Source of the DNA: JAZOTM01 sp045657625
Lineage (GTDB): Bacteria > Bacillota > Clostridia > Lachnospirales > Lachnospiraceae
Length of the DNA stretch: 62,288 bases
Direction of reading: 5' to 3'
NCBI GenBank assembly: GCA_045657625.1
Contig: JAZOTM010000020.1
Coordinates: 1-62,288 of the forward strand
The translations under genes were made by a program, and so were the position numbers. Below, in pieces: positions 17,511 through 26,899 of the stretch (position 1 is the stretch's first letter; the number at the start of each line of letters is the position of its first letter). The notes below the pieces were generated by a model that was given only the letters and a program-made list of their open reading frames with translations, was not told where the DNA came from and did not search any database.

Positions 17511-18094
17511 TGGAATTATATTTGATACGTCATGGAAAAACAGCCTCGAATTTGAAAAATTTATACATAGGTAGTACGGATGAAAGCCTTTGCCGTGAGG
17601 GAAAGGAAGAACTTCTTTCTGCTGTGGAACAGGGGTTCTATCCGGAGGTGGATCGCGTGGTTGTATCATCCATGAAACGCTGCATAGAGACCGCGAAATT
17701 GCTGTATCCAAAGAAAGTACCGGAAATAAAAGCGGACTTTCGAGAAAAGGATTTTGGCAGATATGAAAAAAAGGGGTATCAGGAGCTGTTGGCAGATGAC
17801 GCATATCGGACATGGTTGGAAAGCAACGGCACCTTGCCTTTCCCTGAGGGAGAGCCTCAGAATGAGGTGGAAAAACGTGTAATAACCGGTTTTTTGGATG
17901 TGCAAAAAAACATGGAAAAGAATGAAAAATTGGCATTGGTGGTACATGGTGGAACAATTATGACGATTTTACACTATGCATTCCCAGAAATGAATTTTTA
18001 TAGTTTCACCTGTAAAAATGGGGAGTTTTACAGGGTGCTTATAGAGGATGAGCAGATTTGGAGTTATGAAAAAAGGAGTTTGGTAACATGTTAA
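17510..18094 (+). CDS. cobC: Alpha-ribazole phosphatase-like histidine phosphatase (CobC)
   Basis: A 194-residue histidine phosphatase. The start at 17510 is chosen because the catalytic LIRHGKTASN begins four residues later; upstream codons overlap the preceding gene. LYIGSTDESLCREG, VVSSMKRCIETAKLLYP and VVHGGTIMTIL complete the active site. In this setting it should remove the phosphate of alpha-ribazole 5'-phosphate or adenosylcobalamin 5'-phosphate. The fold is shared with phosphoglycerate mutases, so the specific role rests on context. Confidence 0.88.
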   Translation: MELYLIRHGKTASNLKNLYIGSTDESLCREGKEELLSAVEQGFYPEVDRVVVSSMKRCIETAKLLYPKKVPEIKADFREKDFGRYEKKGYQELLADDAYRTWLESNGTLPFPEGEPQNEVEKRVITGFLDVQKNMEKNEKLALVVHGGTIMTILHYAFPEMNFYSFTCKNGEFYRVLIEDEQIWSYEKRSLVTC

Positions 18095-19095
18095 TGATGG
18101 TAAAAGGCTGGACAGTATCCCTAATTTTTGGATATTTTCTTGATATGTTGTTGGGAGACCCTTATTGTTTTCCCCATCCGGTGAAGGCCATGGGAAAGTG
18201 CATTGCTTTCCTGGAAAAACGATTATATCGTAAAGAGGATCATGCAGGGAAGCAGTTTCGAAAGGGCATGCTATTAAGCATTTTAGTGCTTTTTTCTACG
18301 TTTATTTGTTCTACTGCAGTATATGTGACTGCCAGAAAAATAAACCCCGTTCTGGGGGTACTGGTGGGTGGAATCATGACCTATCAATGTTTGGCAGCAA
18401 AACAATTATATATTGAGGCGGATAAAGTGCGAAAAGCATTGCTGGACACAGAGGATCCTTTGGAAAAGGGACGTTACGCCGTGAGTATGATTGTTGGAAG
18501 AGATACGGAAAATCTGGACGCAGAAGGAATTGTACGAGCAACGGTGGAAACAATTGCGGAAAATACTTCCGATGGAGAAGTGGCGCCCATGTTTTACTTG
18601 ATGATTGGTGGTCCGGTACTTGGCATGCTATATAAAGCAGTAAATACCATGGATTCTATGATGGGATATCGAAATGAAAAATATGAGTATTTTGGAAAAT
18701 TCGCTGCAAAATTGGATGATGTAGTGAATTTTATTCCTTCCAGAGTAGCGGCTTTTTTAATGATTATCTCCAGTTTTATTCTCGGATTTAGTGGAAGGAA
18801 TGCGTATCGTATTTGGAAAAGAGATCGCTTTAATCATGATAGTCCAAACTCAGCACAGACAGAAAGTGTGATGGCGGGTGCATTACGTATTCAATTGGCG
18901 GGTGACGCCTATTATTTTGGAAAAAAGAAGGAAAAGCCTACGATTGGAGATCCCCATCGCAAGATACAAATAGGGGATATCGTAAATGCAGGGAAAATTT
19001 TAATTACAACATCGCTTATGACAATTATTGCTGCAATTATGATTCGTATGTGGTTTTTATTTGTAATCATGGGGCAATATCATTATTTTGATTAG
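18088..19095 (+). CDS. cbiB: Adenosylcobinamide-phosphate synthase CbiB
   Basis: A 335-residue membrane enzyme that attaches the aminopropanol (phosphate) arm to adenosylcobyric acid. The N-terminus has the family motif FLDMLLGDPYCFPHPVKAMG. The middle has VETIAENTSDGEVAPMFYLMIGGPVLGMLYKAVNTMDSM, and the C-terminal half has HDSPNSAQTESVMAGALRIQLAG. AAGGAG precedes the ATG at 18088; two further ATGs follow at 18094 and 18097. It pairs functionally with the next gene, cobD. Confidence 0.94.
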   Translation: MLMMVKGWTVSLIFGYFLDMLLGDPYCFPHPVKAMGKCIAFLEKRLYRKEDHAGKQFRKGMLLSILVLFSTFICSTAVYVTARKINPVLGVLVGGIMTYQCLAAKQLYIEADKVRKALLDTEDPLEKGRYAVSMIVGRDTENLDAEGIVRATVETIAENTSDGEVAPMFYLMIGGPVLGMLYKAVNTMDSMMGYRNEKYEYFGKFAAKLDDVVNFIPSRVAAFLMIISSFILGFSGRNAYRIWKRDRFNHDSPNSAQTESVMAGALRIQLAGDAYYFGKKKEKPTIGDPHRKIQIGDIVNAGKILITTSLMTIIAAIMIRMWFLFVIMGQYHYFD

Positions 19096-19103
19096 GATGA
19101 ATT

Positions 19104-20165
19104 ATGGATCGACACGGTGGTTATGACAGAAACAGAGAAATTCGATATGATTTTTCCATTAATGTAAATCCCTTGGGTACTCCGGCTTCTTTGAAGAATG
19201 CGATGGAGCATGCATGGGAAAAAATTGAGAAATATCCGGATTTCGATTATTATGAAATAAGACAGGCTTTATTAGAGCATGAGATAAAATGTGGACACCA
19301 TTTTCTGACAAAGGAACAGATTTTGTTGGGGAATGGTGCTTCTGAGCTTATATTGGCGTTTTTTCACGGAATTATGCCAAAGAGAGTACTTTTACAGGCT
19401 CCGTCATTTTCCGGTTATGAAAGAGCCGCAAAAGCGGTCTCAGCGCGTATTTTTTACATGACAGCAAAAGCAGAAAAAGATTTTTGCTTTGACATAAATG
19501 TTATAAAAGATATAGAAAGCATAAAACCAGAAATGGTGGTACTTTGCAATCCGTCTAATCCGGTGGGAAATCGCTGGAATCCGGACTTGTTGGAACAAAT
19601 TTGCAAAGTGTGTGAAGAACAAGTAATTCTTTTGGTAGTAGACGAGTGCTTTTTGGAGTTTACAGAGAATTACGAAATTTACAGTTTATTACCGCGTTTT
19701 TGCAAATGGAAAAACGTGGTGGTGATAAAGGCGTTTACAAAGCTATATAGCGTTCCGGGATTACGTTTGGGGTATGCATACTGTGGAAAAACAGAAATCG
19801 CGAATAACATACAGATGCATTTGCCGGAATGGAACCTTTCTACTTTTGCAGTGGAACTGGGGATTGTAGCTTTACAGGAGGAACAGTACGTAAGAGATAC
19901 AACCTTGTTTTTGAAGGAAGAGAGAGCTTTTTTAAAACGAGAATTGGAGAAACTGGGCTTTCGGGTATTTCCATCAGAAGCGAATTATCTGCTTTTTCTA
20001 AGCGACGTGGAATTAAAAGAGCCCCTTTTGAAAAAGGGAATTTTAATTCGAAAATGTGATAATTATTATGGATTAGAACCGGAAGGGTATTACCGTGTAG
20101 CAGTTCGAACTCGTGAGGAAAATCTTGCTTTGTTGGAGGAATTAAAATGGCTAAGAAAATCATGA
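19104..20165 (+). CDS. cobD: Threonine-phosphate decarboxylase CobD (PLP enzyme)
   Basis: A 353-residue fold-type I PLP enzyme of the HisC/CobD family. It begins HGGYDRNREIRYDFSINVNPLG, typical of CobD. PLP-site features are GNGASELILAFF, NPSNPVGN, VVDECFLEF and VIKAFTKLYSVPGLRLGY (the Schiff-base Lys in AFTK). In this operon it should make (R)-1-amino-2-propanol phosphate for CbiB. A histidinol-phosphate aminotransferase is the alternative, made unlikely by context. It overlaps cbiP by 19 bases. Confidence 0.9.
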   Translation: MDRHGGYDRNREIRYDFSINVNPLGTPASLKNAMEHAWEKIEKYPDFDYYEIRQALLEHEIKCGHHFLTKEQILLGNGASELILAFFHGIMPKRVLLQAPSFSGYERAAKAVSARIFYMTAKAEKDFCFDINVIKDIESIKPEMVVLCNPSNPVGNRWNPDLLEQICKVCEEQVILLVVDECFLEFTENYEIYSLLPRFCKWKNVVVIKAFTKLYSVPGLRLGYAYCGKTEIANNIQMHLPEWNLSTFAVELGIVALQEEQYVRDTTLFLKEERAFLKRELEKLGFRVFPSEANYLLFLSDVELKEPLLKKGILIRKCDNYYGLEPEGYYRVAVRTREENLALLEELKWLRKS

Positions 20166-21640
20166 TTCAAGGTACTATGTCTAATTCGGGAAAGAGTCTT
20201 TTGACGGCCGGCTTATTACGTGTTTTTGCAAAAGACGGGTATAAAGTGGCTCCCTTTAAATCGCAAAACATGGCGTTAAACTCTTATGTCACGGACGAAG
20301 GTTTGGAAATGGGACGTGCACAGGCCATGCAGGCCATGGCTGCCGGTGTGGAACCACATGTAAATATGAATCCGGTTTTGCTAAAACCAAGCACGGATGT
20401 GGGGTCTCAGGTGATTGTGAATGGAAAAGTAGTTCGCAATATGAGCGCAAAGGAATATTTTGCTTATAAAAAGAATCTGATTCCAACCATCAAAGAGGCA
20501 TATAGCCAATTGGACAAGGAATATGATATCGTGGTATTAGAAGGTGCAGGAAGCCCCGCAGAAATCAATTTAAAAGAAAATGACATTGTAAACATGGGAT
20601 TAGCGGAAATGTTGGATGCACCCGTGCTTTTGGTGGGCGATATTGATTGCGGTGGTGTGTTCGCACAGTTATACGGTACGGTCATGCTGTTGCCGGAAAA
20701 GGAACGCAATCGTTTGCAGGGATTGATCGTAAATAAATTCCGCGGAGACCCATCTCTTTTTGTAAATGGACAAAAGCAGTTAGAAGCACTTTGCCGTTTG
20801 CCGGTGATGGGTATTATGCCATTTTTGGATATTGATTTAGAGGACGAAGATAGCATGAGTAGCCGTTTCCGGGAAAAACCTACGGAGGGAAAAGTGGACG
20901 TGGTAGTTATTCGGTTGCCACATATTTCTAATTTTACGGATTTTGATCCTTTGGAAGCCAGCCCGGAAATCAATTTGCGTTATGTGAACAAACCACAGGA
21001 TGTGGGAAATGCAGCGGCGATTATTCTGCCCGGAACAAAAAATACGATGGCAGATTTGAAATGGATGATTAAAAACGGATTTGAAGAAGTGATTCAAGAG
21101 CAATTGGAACGCGGATGCTTTATTGTTGGGATTTGCGGTGGATTTCAGATGCTCGGAGAAGAACTTTTTGATATCGAAGGGATTGAGCATGGAGGCCGTA
21201 TGGATGGCTTGAAACTGCTTTCCACTTATACGAAGTTTTCATCGATTAAGACCAGAACCAAGGTGAAGGGAACCATAATTTGCGGAGAAGGCCCCTTGGA
21301 AAAACTCAGCGGCGCGGAAATTCAAGGCTACGAGATTCATATGGGAGTGACAGAAAATGGTACATCCCACATTTTTACGGAGATTACGAATCAGCTGAGT
21401 GGTAGAAAACAGGAAGGTGCATACCGAGATCGTGTATTTGGAACCTATATTCATGGATTGTTTGATTCGGATGACTTCCGGAATCGCTTTATAGACATGC
21501 TTTTAGAAGAACATGGTATGTTTGGAGATGCCAGCAAAAAGTTTGTGTTGCAAGAATATAAGGAAAAGCAGTATGATTTGTTGGAACAAGCGGTGCGTAA
21601 GCATTTGAATATGGAAGCTATTTACAAAATGCTAAAATAA
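20147..21640 (+). CDS. cbiP: Cobyric acid synthase CbiP
   Basis: A 497-residue glutamine-dependent amidase that adds the b, d, e and g amides. The N-terminal ATP-binding domain starts IMIQGTMSNSGKSLLTAGL and continues with PFKSQNMALNSYVT, MGRAQAMQA and VVLEGAGSPAEINL. The C-terminal amidotransferase domain has ILPGTKNTMADL, the nucleophile Cys in VGICGGFQMLGEE, and GTYIHGLFD with the catalytic His. GGAGG precedes the ATG, inside the end of cobD. Confidence 0.95.
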   Translation: MAKKIMIQGTMSNSGKSLLTAGLLRVFAKDGYKVAPFKSQNMALNSYVTDEGLEMGRAQAMQAMAAGVEPHVNMNPVLLKPSTDVGSQVIVNGKVVRNMSAKEYFAYKKNLIPTIKEAYSQLDKEYDIVVLEGAGSPAEINLKENDIVNMGLAEMLDAPVLLVGDIDCGGVFAQLYGTVMLLPEKERNRLQGLIVNKFRGDPSLFVNGQKQLEALCRLPVMGIMPFLDIDLEDEDSMSSRFREKPTEGKVDVVVIRLPHISNFTDFDPLEASPEINLRYVNKPQDVGNAAAIILPGTKNTMADLKWMIKNGFEEVIQEQLERGCFIVGICGGFQMLGEELFDIEGIEHGGRMDGLKLLSTYTKFSSIKTRTKVKGTIICGEGPLEKLSGAEIQGYEIHMGVTENGTSHIFTEITNQLSGRKQEGAYRDRVFGTYIHGLFDSDDFRNRFIDMLLEEHGMFGDASKKFVLQEYKEKQYDLLEQAVRKHLNMEAIYKMLK

Positions 21641-21659
21641 ATGTTAGGACGGAAACAGG

Positions 21660-22286
21660 GTGAAAAGAGAAGAACTGGAATTTTTTTTGCCGAATGAGAT
21701 AGAAAAAAGAAGTTTTGAAATCATAAGTGAGGAATTACAGGTGCCTTTGAAGGAGGACGAGGCGCCTGTGATTAAGCGTGTGATACATACAACGGCGGAT
21801 TTCGGATATGCAGAGACATTGACGTTTTCAAAGGATGTGGTACCTTACGCGATAGAAGAAATACGAAAAGGATGCAGTATCATAACAGATACTGCTATGG
21901 GTAGAGCAGGAATCAACAAAGGAAGATTAGAAACCTTTGGAGGTCGTGTATATACCTTTATGCAAGATGAAGAAGTGGCGCAGGAAGCAAAACGGAGAGG
22001 TGTCACCAGAGCCTCTGTCAGTATGGAAAAAAGTGCAACCTTGGGCGAGGATTTTATTTATGCCATTGGAAATGCACCGACAGCGTTAGTTACTTTATAT
22101 GATCTTGTAAAAAGTGGAAAAATACATCCAAAGCTGATTATTGGAGTGCCGGTTGGCTTTGTGAATGTAGTAGAAGCAAAGGAATTAATTTTAGATTTGG
22201 AAGTACCCTACATTGTGGCCAGAGGTAGAAAGGGAGGGAGCAATGTAGCGGCGGCAATTTGCAACGCGTTAATTTATCAAGCGTAA
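21660..22286 (+). CDS. cbiC: Cobalt-precorrin-8 methylmutase CbiC
   Basis: A 208-residue CbiC/CobH that moves a methyl group from C11 to C12 to give cobyrinate. It starts with GTG at 21660. The catalytic His lies in VIKRVIHTTADFGYAET. Other conserved parts are ITDTAMGRAGINK, KSATLGEDFIYAIGNAPTAL and VGVPVGFVNVVEAKE. In the reaction order this comes before CbiA, although the gene closes the cluster. The next gene starts 14 bases downstream with no terminator visible. Confidence 0.94.
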   Translation: MKREELEFFLPNEIEKRSFEIISEELQVPLKEDEAPVIKRVIHTTADFGYAETLTFSKDVVPYAIEEIRKGCSIITDTAMGRAGINKGRLETFGGRVYTFMQDEEVAQEAKRRGVTRASVSMEKSATLGEDFIYAIGNAPTALVTLYDLVKSGKIHPKLIIGVPVGFVNVVEAKELILDLEVPYIVARGRKGGSNVAAAICNALIYQA

Positions 22287-22300
22287 TTTGGGAGTGTAGA

Positions 22301-23998
22301 ATGAGAGAAACAAAATTAAGTGGTGGAAAAGTATTGCTAATCCGCATCTTGTCTGTTTTGTTTTTTGCACTGATTATTACTATTCTCGTATATGTGGGAC
22401 TGCAGAAACGAGATTATTTGATGAATGATCCAAAACTTGATGCAGTTCGAATCACGGATGGATGGACAGTGCAATTTAGTGAGCAAGAGACGGGAAAGAT
22501 TGTTTTGCCTATGGCGGCAGAATTGGAAACAGATGAGGAAGTTGTGCGTTTGTCTGTGGTTTTGGACGGGTCATGGGTAGAGGATCATCATGATTATTTG
22601 TTGGTGTCTGTGGACAACCAAGAATTGAACATCTATTTGGACGACGAATTGATTCATACGTATCGAGTTCCGGAGGATTGTTTGTCAAAGTCAACCGGTA
22701 CGTTTTGGCAGTTTGTACAGATTCCGGATGGATGGGAAGGAAAGACGCTTACCTTAGAATATACGGCAAATTTAGGGAAAAATGTGGTGTGCAATATCGA
22801 CGCACCCTATTTTGGAACAGAATCGGATATTATCTATACCATTTGTTGGAAAGAGGTTTTGGATATTCTGTCCGACCTGTTTATTGCGATGATGGGAATT
22901 GGATTTTTTATTGCGGGAATAGTCGTATTCTTCCGCAAAAATAATGCTTTGCCTTTTTTTGTGTTAGGATTGTTTTCTTTGACATGTGCTATGTACTTTT
23001 TATTACAATCCACCATTGTATTATTAGCCTTTAATAATTCTTATTTGTGCTACGTGATGGAATATATTTGCTTGATTATGATACTGATAGAGCTGGATTT
23101 GATTCTCATTATGTATTTGGAAAATCAGGCGAAAAGGTATGCTGCCATTTTAAATGTCGTATTGGTATGCTACTTATTATTGAATTTGATATTAAATTTT
23201 GGATTTGCTATAGATTTTCGCGTGTTACTGCCTTACACCCAGGCGATGGTGGTGACGAGTGCGATTTTAGCGATGATATTCTGTATTTTTTATAAGGGAG
23301 AAAGCGAGGGAAGAAAGATTTTCTTATATTCTTTGTTTCCTTTCTTTGTTACCGCGTTGATGGATATCATCTCTTACCGTGTAAATTATGGACATATTTA
23401 TTTTGTAAAGCTGGGATTTTTATTGTTCCTGATTATTCAAGCGATTCATAATACAAAAGTATTTATGCGCATGCAGAGGGAAACCATTCAGGCGGAAACC
23501 TACCGTACGATGGCATATCAAGATGCTTTAACCGGATTGTTGAATCGTGCTGCTTATATTCGTGATATAGAGGAATTGCGTGATGAAATGCGTGTGCAGG
23601 ACACTTCGTGTCCGGTACCGGGTTGTATTTCTGTGGATGCCAATTCTTTAAAAGAAACCAATGATAGTTTTGGACATGCTGCCGGAGATCAGCTGATTAT
23701 TGCGGTTGCCTCTATTTTGCAAGATGCAGTTGGCGATAAAGGCAAGGTTTATCGAACCGGTGGAGATGAGTTTATAGTCCTCTTTTCGTCTATTGCCCAG
23801 GCGGATATGGAAGATGTGCTGAAACGAATCGAATCTACTAGGGAAGATTGGAACTTGGGACGAGAATTCAAAATCAGCTTTTCGATTGGAACGGCCATTT
23901 ATCAAAGAGGAGATTTTACTCCGGAACGAATGGTATTTCGCGCAGATCGGGCTATGTATCAGGACAAAGAACGGTATCATAAGGAAAAACAATCGTAG
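22301..23998 (+). CDS. Membrane diguanylate cyclase with extracellular sensor domain
   Basis: A 565-residue protein. One N-terminal membrane helix (ILSVLFFALIITILVYV) is followed by about 150 extracellular residues of beta-rich sequence, then about seven helices (a 7TMR-DISM-like layout), then a GGDEF domain from about residue 405 (TGLLNRAAYIRDI ... VYRTGGDEFIVLF). The active-site GGDEF is intact; no RxxD inhibitory site is seen five residues before it. It should make c-di-GMP from GTP. ATG at 22301 follows GGGAG; the frame extends a little upstream into cbiC. The 14-base gap after cbiC suggests possible cotranscription with the cobalamin operon. Confidence 0.88.
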   Translation: MRETKLSGGKVLLIRILSVLFFALIITILVYVGLQKRDYLMNDPKLDAVRITDGWTVQFSEQETGKIVLPMAAELETDEEVVRLSVVLDGSWVEDHHDYLLVSVDNQELNIYLDDELIHTYRVPEDCLSKSTGTFWQFVQIPDGWEGKTLTLEYTANLGKNVVCNIDAPYFGTESDIIYTICWKEVLDILSDLFIAMMGIGFFIAGIVVFFRKNNALPFFVLGLFSLTCAMYFLLQSTIVLLAFNNSYLCYVMEYICLIMILIELDLILIMYLENQAKRYAAILNVVLVCYLLLNLILNFGFAIDFRVLLPYTQAMVVTSAILAMIFCIFYKGESEGRKIFLYSLFPFFVTALMDIISYRVNYGHIYFVKLGFLLFLIIQAIHNTKVFMRMQRETIQAETYRTMAYQDALTGLLNRAAYIRDIEELRDEMRVQDTSCPVPGCISVDANSLKETNDSFGHAAGDQLIIAVASILQDAVGDKGKVYRTGGDEFIVLFSSIAQADMEDVLKRIESTREDWNLGREFKISFSIGTAIYQRGDFTPERMVFRADRAMYQDKERYHKEKQS

Positions 23999-24001
23999 AA
24001 A

Positions 24002-25522
24002 ATGGAAATAAAGAAACAATACATTGCCATTGATTTAAAAAGTTTTTATGCATCGGTGGAATGTTGTGAACGAGATTTAGACCCTTTAAATACAAATCTG
24101 GTGGTGGCAGATGCTTCCCGTACGGAAAAAACGATTTGCTTGGCGGTTACACCGTCGTTGAAAAGTTTTGGTATTTCCGGAAGAGCCAGATTGTTTGAAG
24201 TGGTGCAAAGAGTAGAAGAAATAAATAAACAACGAAAACGCAAGGCTCCCGGTGGAGAATTCCGGGGGAAAAGTGTACATTTTGATGAATTGCAAGCCCA
24301 TCCGGAATATGCAGTGGATTATTTAATCGCGCCGCCTAGGATGGGCGAATATATGCGTATAAGTACGCAGATTTATCAAATCTATTTAAGATATATTGCT
24401 CCGGAAGATATGCATGTTTATTCGGTAGATGAGGTGTTTTTAGATGTGACAGCATATTTAAACACTTATCATATGACGGCGCATGAATTGGCAAAGAAAA
24501 TGATTTCAGATGTATATCAGGAAACGGGTATTACAGCAACGGCAGGTATCGGGACAAATTTGTATCTATGCAAGATTGCTATGGATATTGTGGCAAAGCA
24601 TGCTCCTGCAGACGAAGAGGGTGTGAGAATTGCAGAATTAGATGAACTATCCTATCGTCAAAAACTATGGAGTCATCGACCGCTTACGGATTTTTGGCGC
24701 GTGGGCCCGGGAACTGCGAAAAGGCTCGCAGAAAAGGGCATTTATACCATGGGAGATATTGCACGATGCTCCATTGGAGAGGATCAGGGCTTCTATAATC
24801 AGAATTTGCTGTTTCAGATGTTTGGTGTGAATGCAGAATTGCTGATAGATCATGCTTGGGGTTATGAGCCTACCACAATTGCGGATATTCATGCTTATAA
24901 GCCGGAAAGCAATAGTCTTTGTAGTGGACAGGTTTTGCAATGCCCATATGTATATGAAAAAGCCAAATTAATTGTTTTGGAAATGACAGAGCTATTAGCA
25001 TTGGATTTACAGGAAAAAGGATTCGTAACAGATCAGCTGGTGATGTCTGTAGGGTATGATATCGAGAATTTGGAAGATGCGGCAATACGGAAACAGTATA
25101 AGGGGCCGGTGGTTGCGGATCGTTATGGCAGAAGACTGCCAAAAGAAGCGCATGGGACCAAGAATTTAAAGGGATATACATCTTCGGGCAGAGAAATGCG
25201 AGAGGCGTTGGAAGAACTCTTTGAGGAAATTGTAAATCCGATTTTGACTATTCGGCGAGTCTATTTAACTGCAAATCATGTAAAAACCGAAGAAGAAGCA
25301 AAAAAGGAAACCTCTTTTCAGCAATTGAGTTTGTTTGAGTATATGACGCCGGAAGAAAGCCAAGAAGAAAAGGAACAACGGGAAAAAGAGAAGAAAATAC
25401 AGCAGGCCATGATTGATTTGAAACGAAAATACGGAAAAAATGCGGTATTGAAGGGCATGAATCTAGAGGAAGGTGGCATGACAATCGAACGAAATCAGCA
25501 AATTGGAGGTCATAAAGCATAG
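24002..25522 (+). CDS. Y-family DNA polymerase (UmuC/UvrX-like)
   Basis: A 506-residue translesion polymerase. Catalytic carboxylates are in AIDLKSFYASVECCERDLDP (steric-gate region FYAS) and YSVDEVFLDVTAY. The helix-hairpin-helix thumb region includes FWRVGPGTAKRLAEKGIYTMGDIA. The C-terminus has a QLSLFEYM motif, which looks like a beta-clamp binding site (QLSLF) near residue 443. It is longer than DinB and matches the UvrX/YqjW branch found on Firmicutes chromosomes and mobile elements. It is separated by 3 bases from the GGDEF gene and sits directly against a YolD-like gene, its usual partner. Confidence 0.9.
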   Translation: MEIKKQYIAIDLKSFYASVECCERDLDPLNTNLVVADASRTEKTICLAVTPSLKSFGISGRARLFEVVQRVEEINKQRKRKAPGGEFRGKSVHFDELQAHPEYAVDYLIAPPRMGEYMRISTQIYQIYLRYIAPEDMHVYSVDEVFLDVTAYLNTYHMTAHELAKKMISDVYQETGITATAGIGTNLYLCKIAMDIVAKHAPADEEGVRIAELDELSYRQKLWSHRPLTDFWRVGPGTAKRLAEKGIYTMGDIARCSIGEDQGFYNQNLLFQMFGVNAELLIDHAWGYEPTTIADIHAYKPESNSLCSGQVLQCPYVYEKAKLIVLEMTELLALDLQEKGFVTDQLVMSVGYDIENLEDAAIRKQYKGPVVADRYGRRLPKEAHGTKNLKGYTSSGREMREALEELFEEIVNPILTIRRVYLTANHVKTEEEAKKETSFQQLSLFEYMTPEESQEEKEQREKEKKIQQAMIDLKRKYGKNAVLKGMNLEEGGMTIERNQQIGGHKA

Positions 25523-25936
25523 ATGGAAGACAACTCAAAATATCGGGATATGTTATTCATGGACCATCCAGAGCTACGTGGACGTGTGCGTATGAGTCGT
25601 GAAAGCAGAGCGGCTCAGTTTTCGCCTTTTGCTGCTTTGACCGGATTAGATGCGGCGATTCATGAGGAAGGACGAATGACTTTTCAACGGCGAGAATTGG
25701 ATGAAGATGAGAAGGAATTGGTCAATGCCAAATTACAATATTTTACACAAGAAGAAAATCATGGAAAAGAAGTAACAATTACTTATTTTAAGGAGGACGA
25801 AAAAAAGGAAGGTGGTTCCTATGTGAACTATTCCGGAGTTCTAAAAAAGGTAGATTTATACGAAAGAAAAGTGATATTTCAAGATGGGGTGCGAATTTCC
25901 TTAGATGATATTTTGGATATATCAGAGACAGCATAA
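25523..25936 (+). CDS. YolD-like protein
   Basis: A 137-residue small protein with the YolD-family pattern: RGRVRMSRESRAAQFSPFAALTGLDAAI in the first half, and a beta-rich second half (YVNYSGVLKKVDLYERKVIFQDGVRISLDDILDI). YolD-like proteins are commonly encoded beside UvrX-type Y-family polymerases, as here with zero gap, and are thought to act with them in SOS mutagenesis. No LexA-type operator was seen immediately upstream of the pair. Confidence 0.82.
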   Translation: MEDNSKYRDMLFMDHPELRGRVRMSRESRAAQFSPFAALTGLDAAIHEEGRMTFQRRELDEDEKELVNAKLQYFTQEENHGKEVTITYFKEDEKKEGGSYVNYSGVLKKVDLYERKVIFQDGVRISLDDILDISETA

Positions 25937-25960
25937 AAAGAGGGTGTAAAAGAAATTTTG

Positions 25961-25989
25961 TTGACAAAACAGGTGGGAAAAAATATAAT
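25961..25989 (+). promoter_or_regulatory. Consensus sigma-70 promoter
   Basis: TTGACA (25961-25966) and TATAAT (25984-25989) are both perfect and separated by 17 bases. It drives the TVP38-family gene and ends any upstream cobalamin transcript unit in the annotation. Confidence 0.85.
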
Positions 25990-26030
25990 AAGGCGTTGTT
26001 ATCTGATGAGTTAAGAAAAGGAACAGGAAT

Positions 26031-26798
26031 ATGGCAGAAAAAATTAAGGAATTGTCACAGTCCAAAAAGATGGCAAGAATTATTCGCATCATTGCTGTAC
26101 TGGTTATGGTATTGGTGGTTGGATTATTCATATACGAATTGGTTTCCAATTTTATTCCGGAATTGATTCCCTTATTAGAAGACGGAAGTCATGAGGAGAT
26201 AGAAGCCTATTTGCGACAGGCAGGTCGCCGGGGAATTGTGATGTTAGTAGCACTTCAAGTCATTCAAACAATTACAATAGTATTTCCGGGAATCCCGATT
26301 TATGTGGCGTCCGGAATTGTATATGGTAGAATTCAAGGAACTATTATTTGTTACATTACTTACATTGTTTCCAATAGTGCCATTTTTCTTTTTTCAAGAA
26401 AAATGGGTGAAGTATCAGACTTGTTGTTTGCAGGAAGTCAGAAAAGTCATGAGCAGGAAGATTATGCATCCGGACTTTTAAGCAAAGCAAAACATCCGGC
26501 AAGGGTGGTAGCGGCTTTGTGTGTGATTCCTGTGATTCCAAATGGATTAATTCCACATATTGCAGCAAAGACCAATATTACGTTTAAAAAGTTTATTCTT
26601 GCGGTATGTGTAGGTTGTTTGCCGGGAATCTTTTTGTTTGTATGTTGTGGTTCTTGGATTTTGGATGGACATTTTGTGCTTTTGATGGTGATGTGTATTG
26701 CAGCCCTTGCATGCATGATGATTTTTTTCGTCTTCAAAAAGCAGATATTCAATTTAATGCAGAAATTTTCTCCGAAGGAGGAGAGCTTAGAAGGATAG
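26031..26798 (+). CDS. TVP38/TMEM64-family membrane protein
   Basis: A 255-residue membrane protein with five to six hydrophobic segments. The VTT/SNARE-associated core is visible: ITIVFPGIPIYVASGIVYGRIQGTIICYI, then ARVVAALCVIPVIPNGLIPHIAAKTNITFKKFILAVCVGCLPGIF. Members of this family are linked to lipid scrambling or small-molecule transport, but the substrate is unknown here. It stands alone between a consensus promoter and a terminator. Confidence 0.85.
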   Translation: MAEKIKELSQSKKMARIIRIIAVLVMVLVVGLFIYELVSNFIPELIPLLEDGSHEEIEAYLRQAGRRGIVMLVALQVIQTITIVFPGIPIYVASGIVYGRIQGTIICYITYIVSNSAIFLFSRKMGEVSDLLFAGSQKSHEQEDYASGLLSKAKHPARVVAALCVIPVIPNGLIPHIAAKTNITFKKFILAVCVGCLPGIFLFVCCGSWILDGHFVLLMVMCIAALACMMIFFVFKKQIFNLMQKFSPKEESLEG

Positions 26799-26820
26799 GT
26801 CACTATCCTTCTTTTATTTT
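26789..26820 (+). terminator. Rho-independent terminator
   Basis: The stem AGAAGGATAG (26789-26798) pairs with CTATCCTTCT (26803-26812) across a GTCA loop, followed by a T-rich tail (TTTATTTT). It overlaps the stop of the TVP38-family gene. Confidence 0.85.
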
Positions 26821-26831
26821 ATAGGGGAAAC

Positions 26832-26840
26832 TGATATAAT
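26832..26840 (+). promoter_or_regulatory. Extended -10 promoter element
   Basis: TGATATAAT (26832-26840) is an extended -10 element lying right after the terminator and 59 bases before the start of the next gene. No clear -35 is seen. Confidence 0.45.
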
Positions 26841-26899
26841 CAGAAAGGAATGCTGATTTGCAGACCCATAGAATTGGGGCAGAAAAGGAAGTGATAGAC

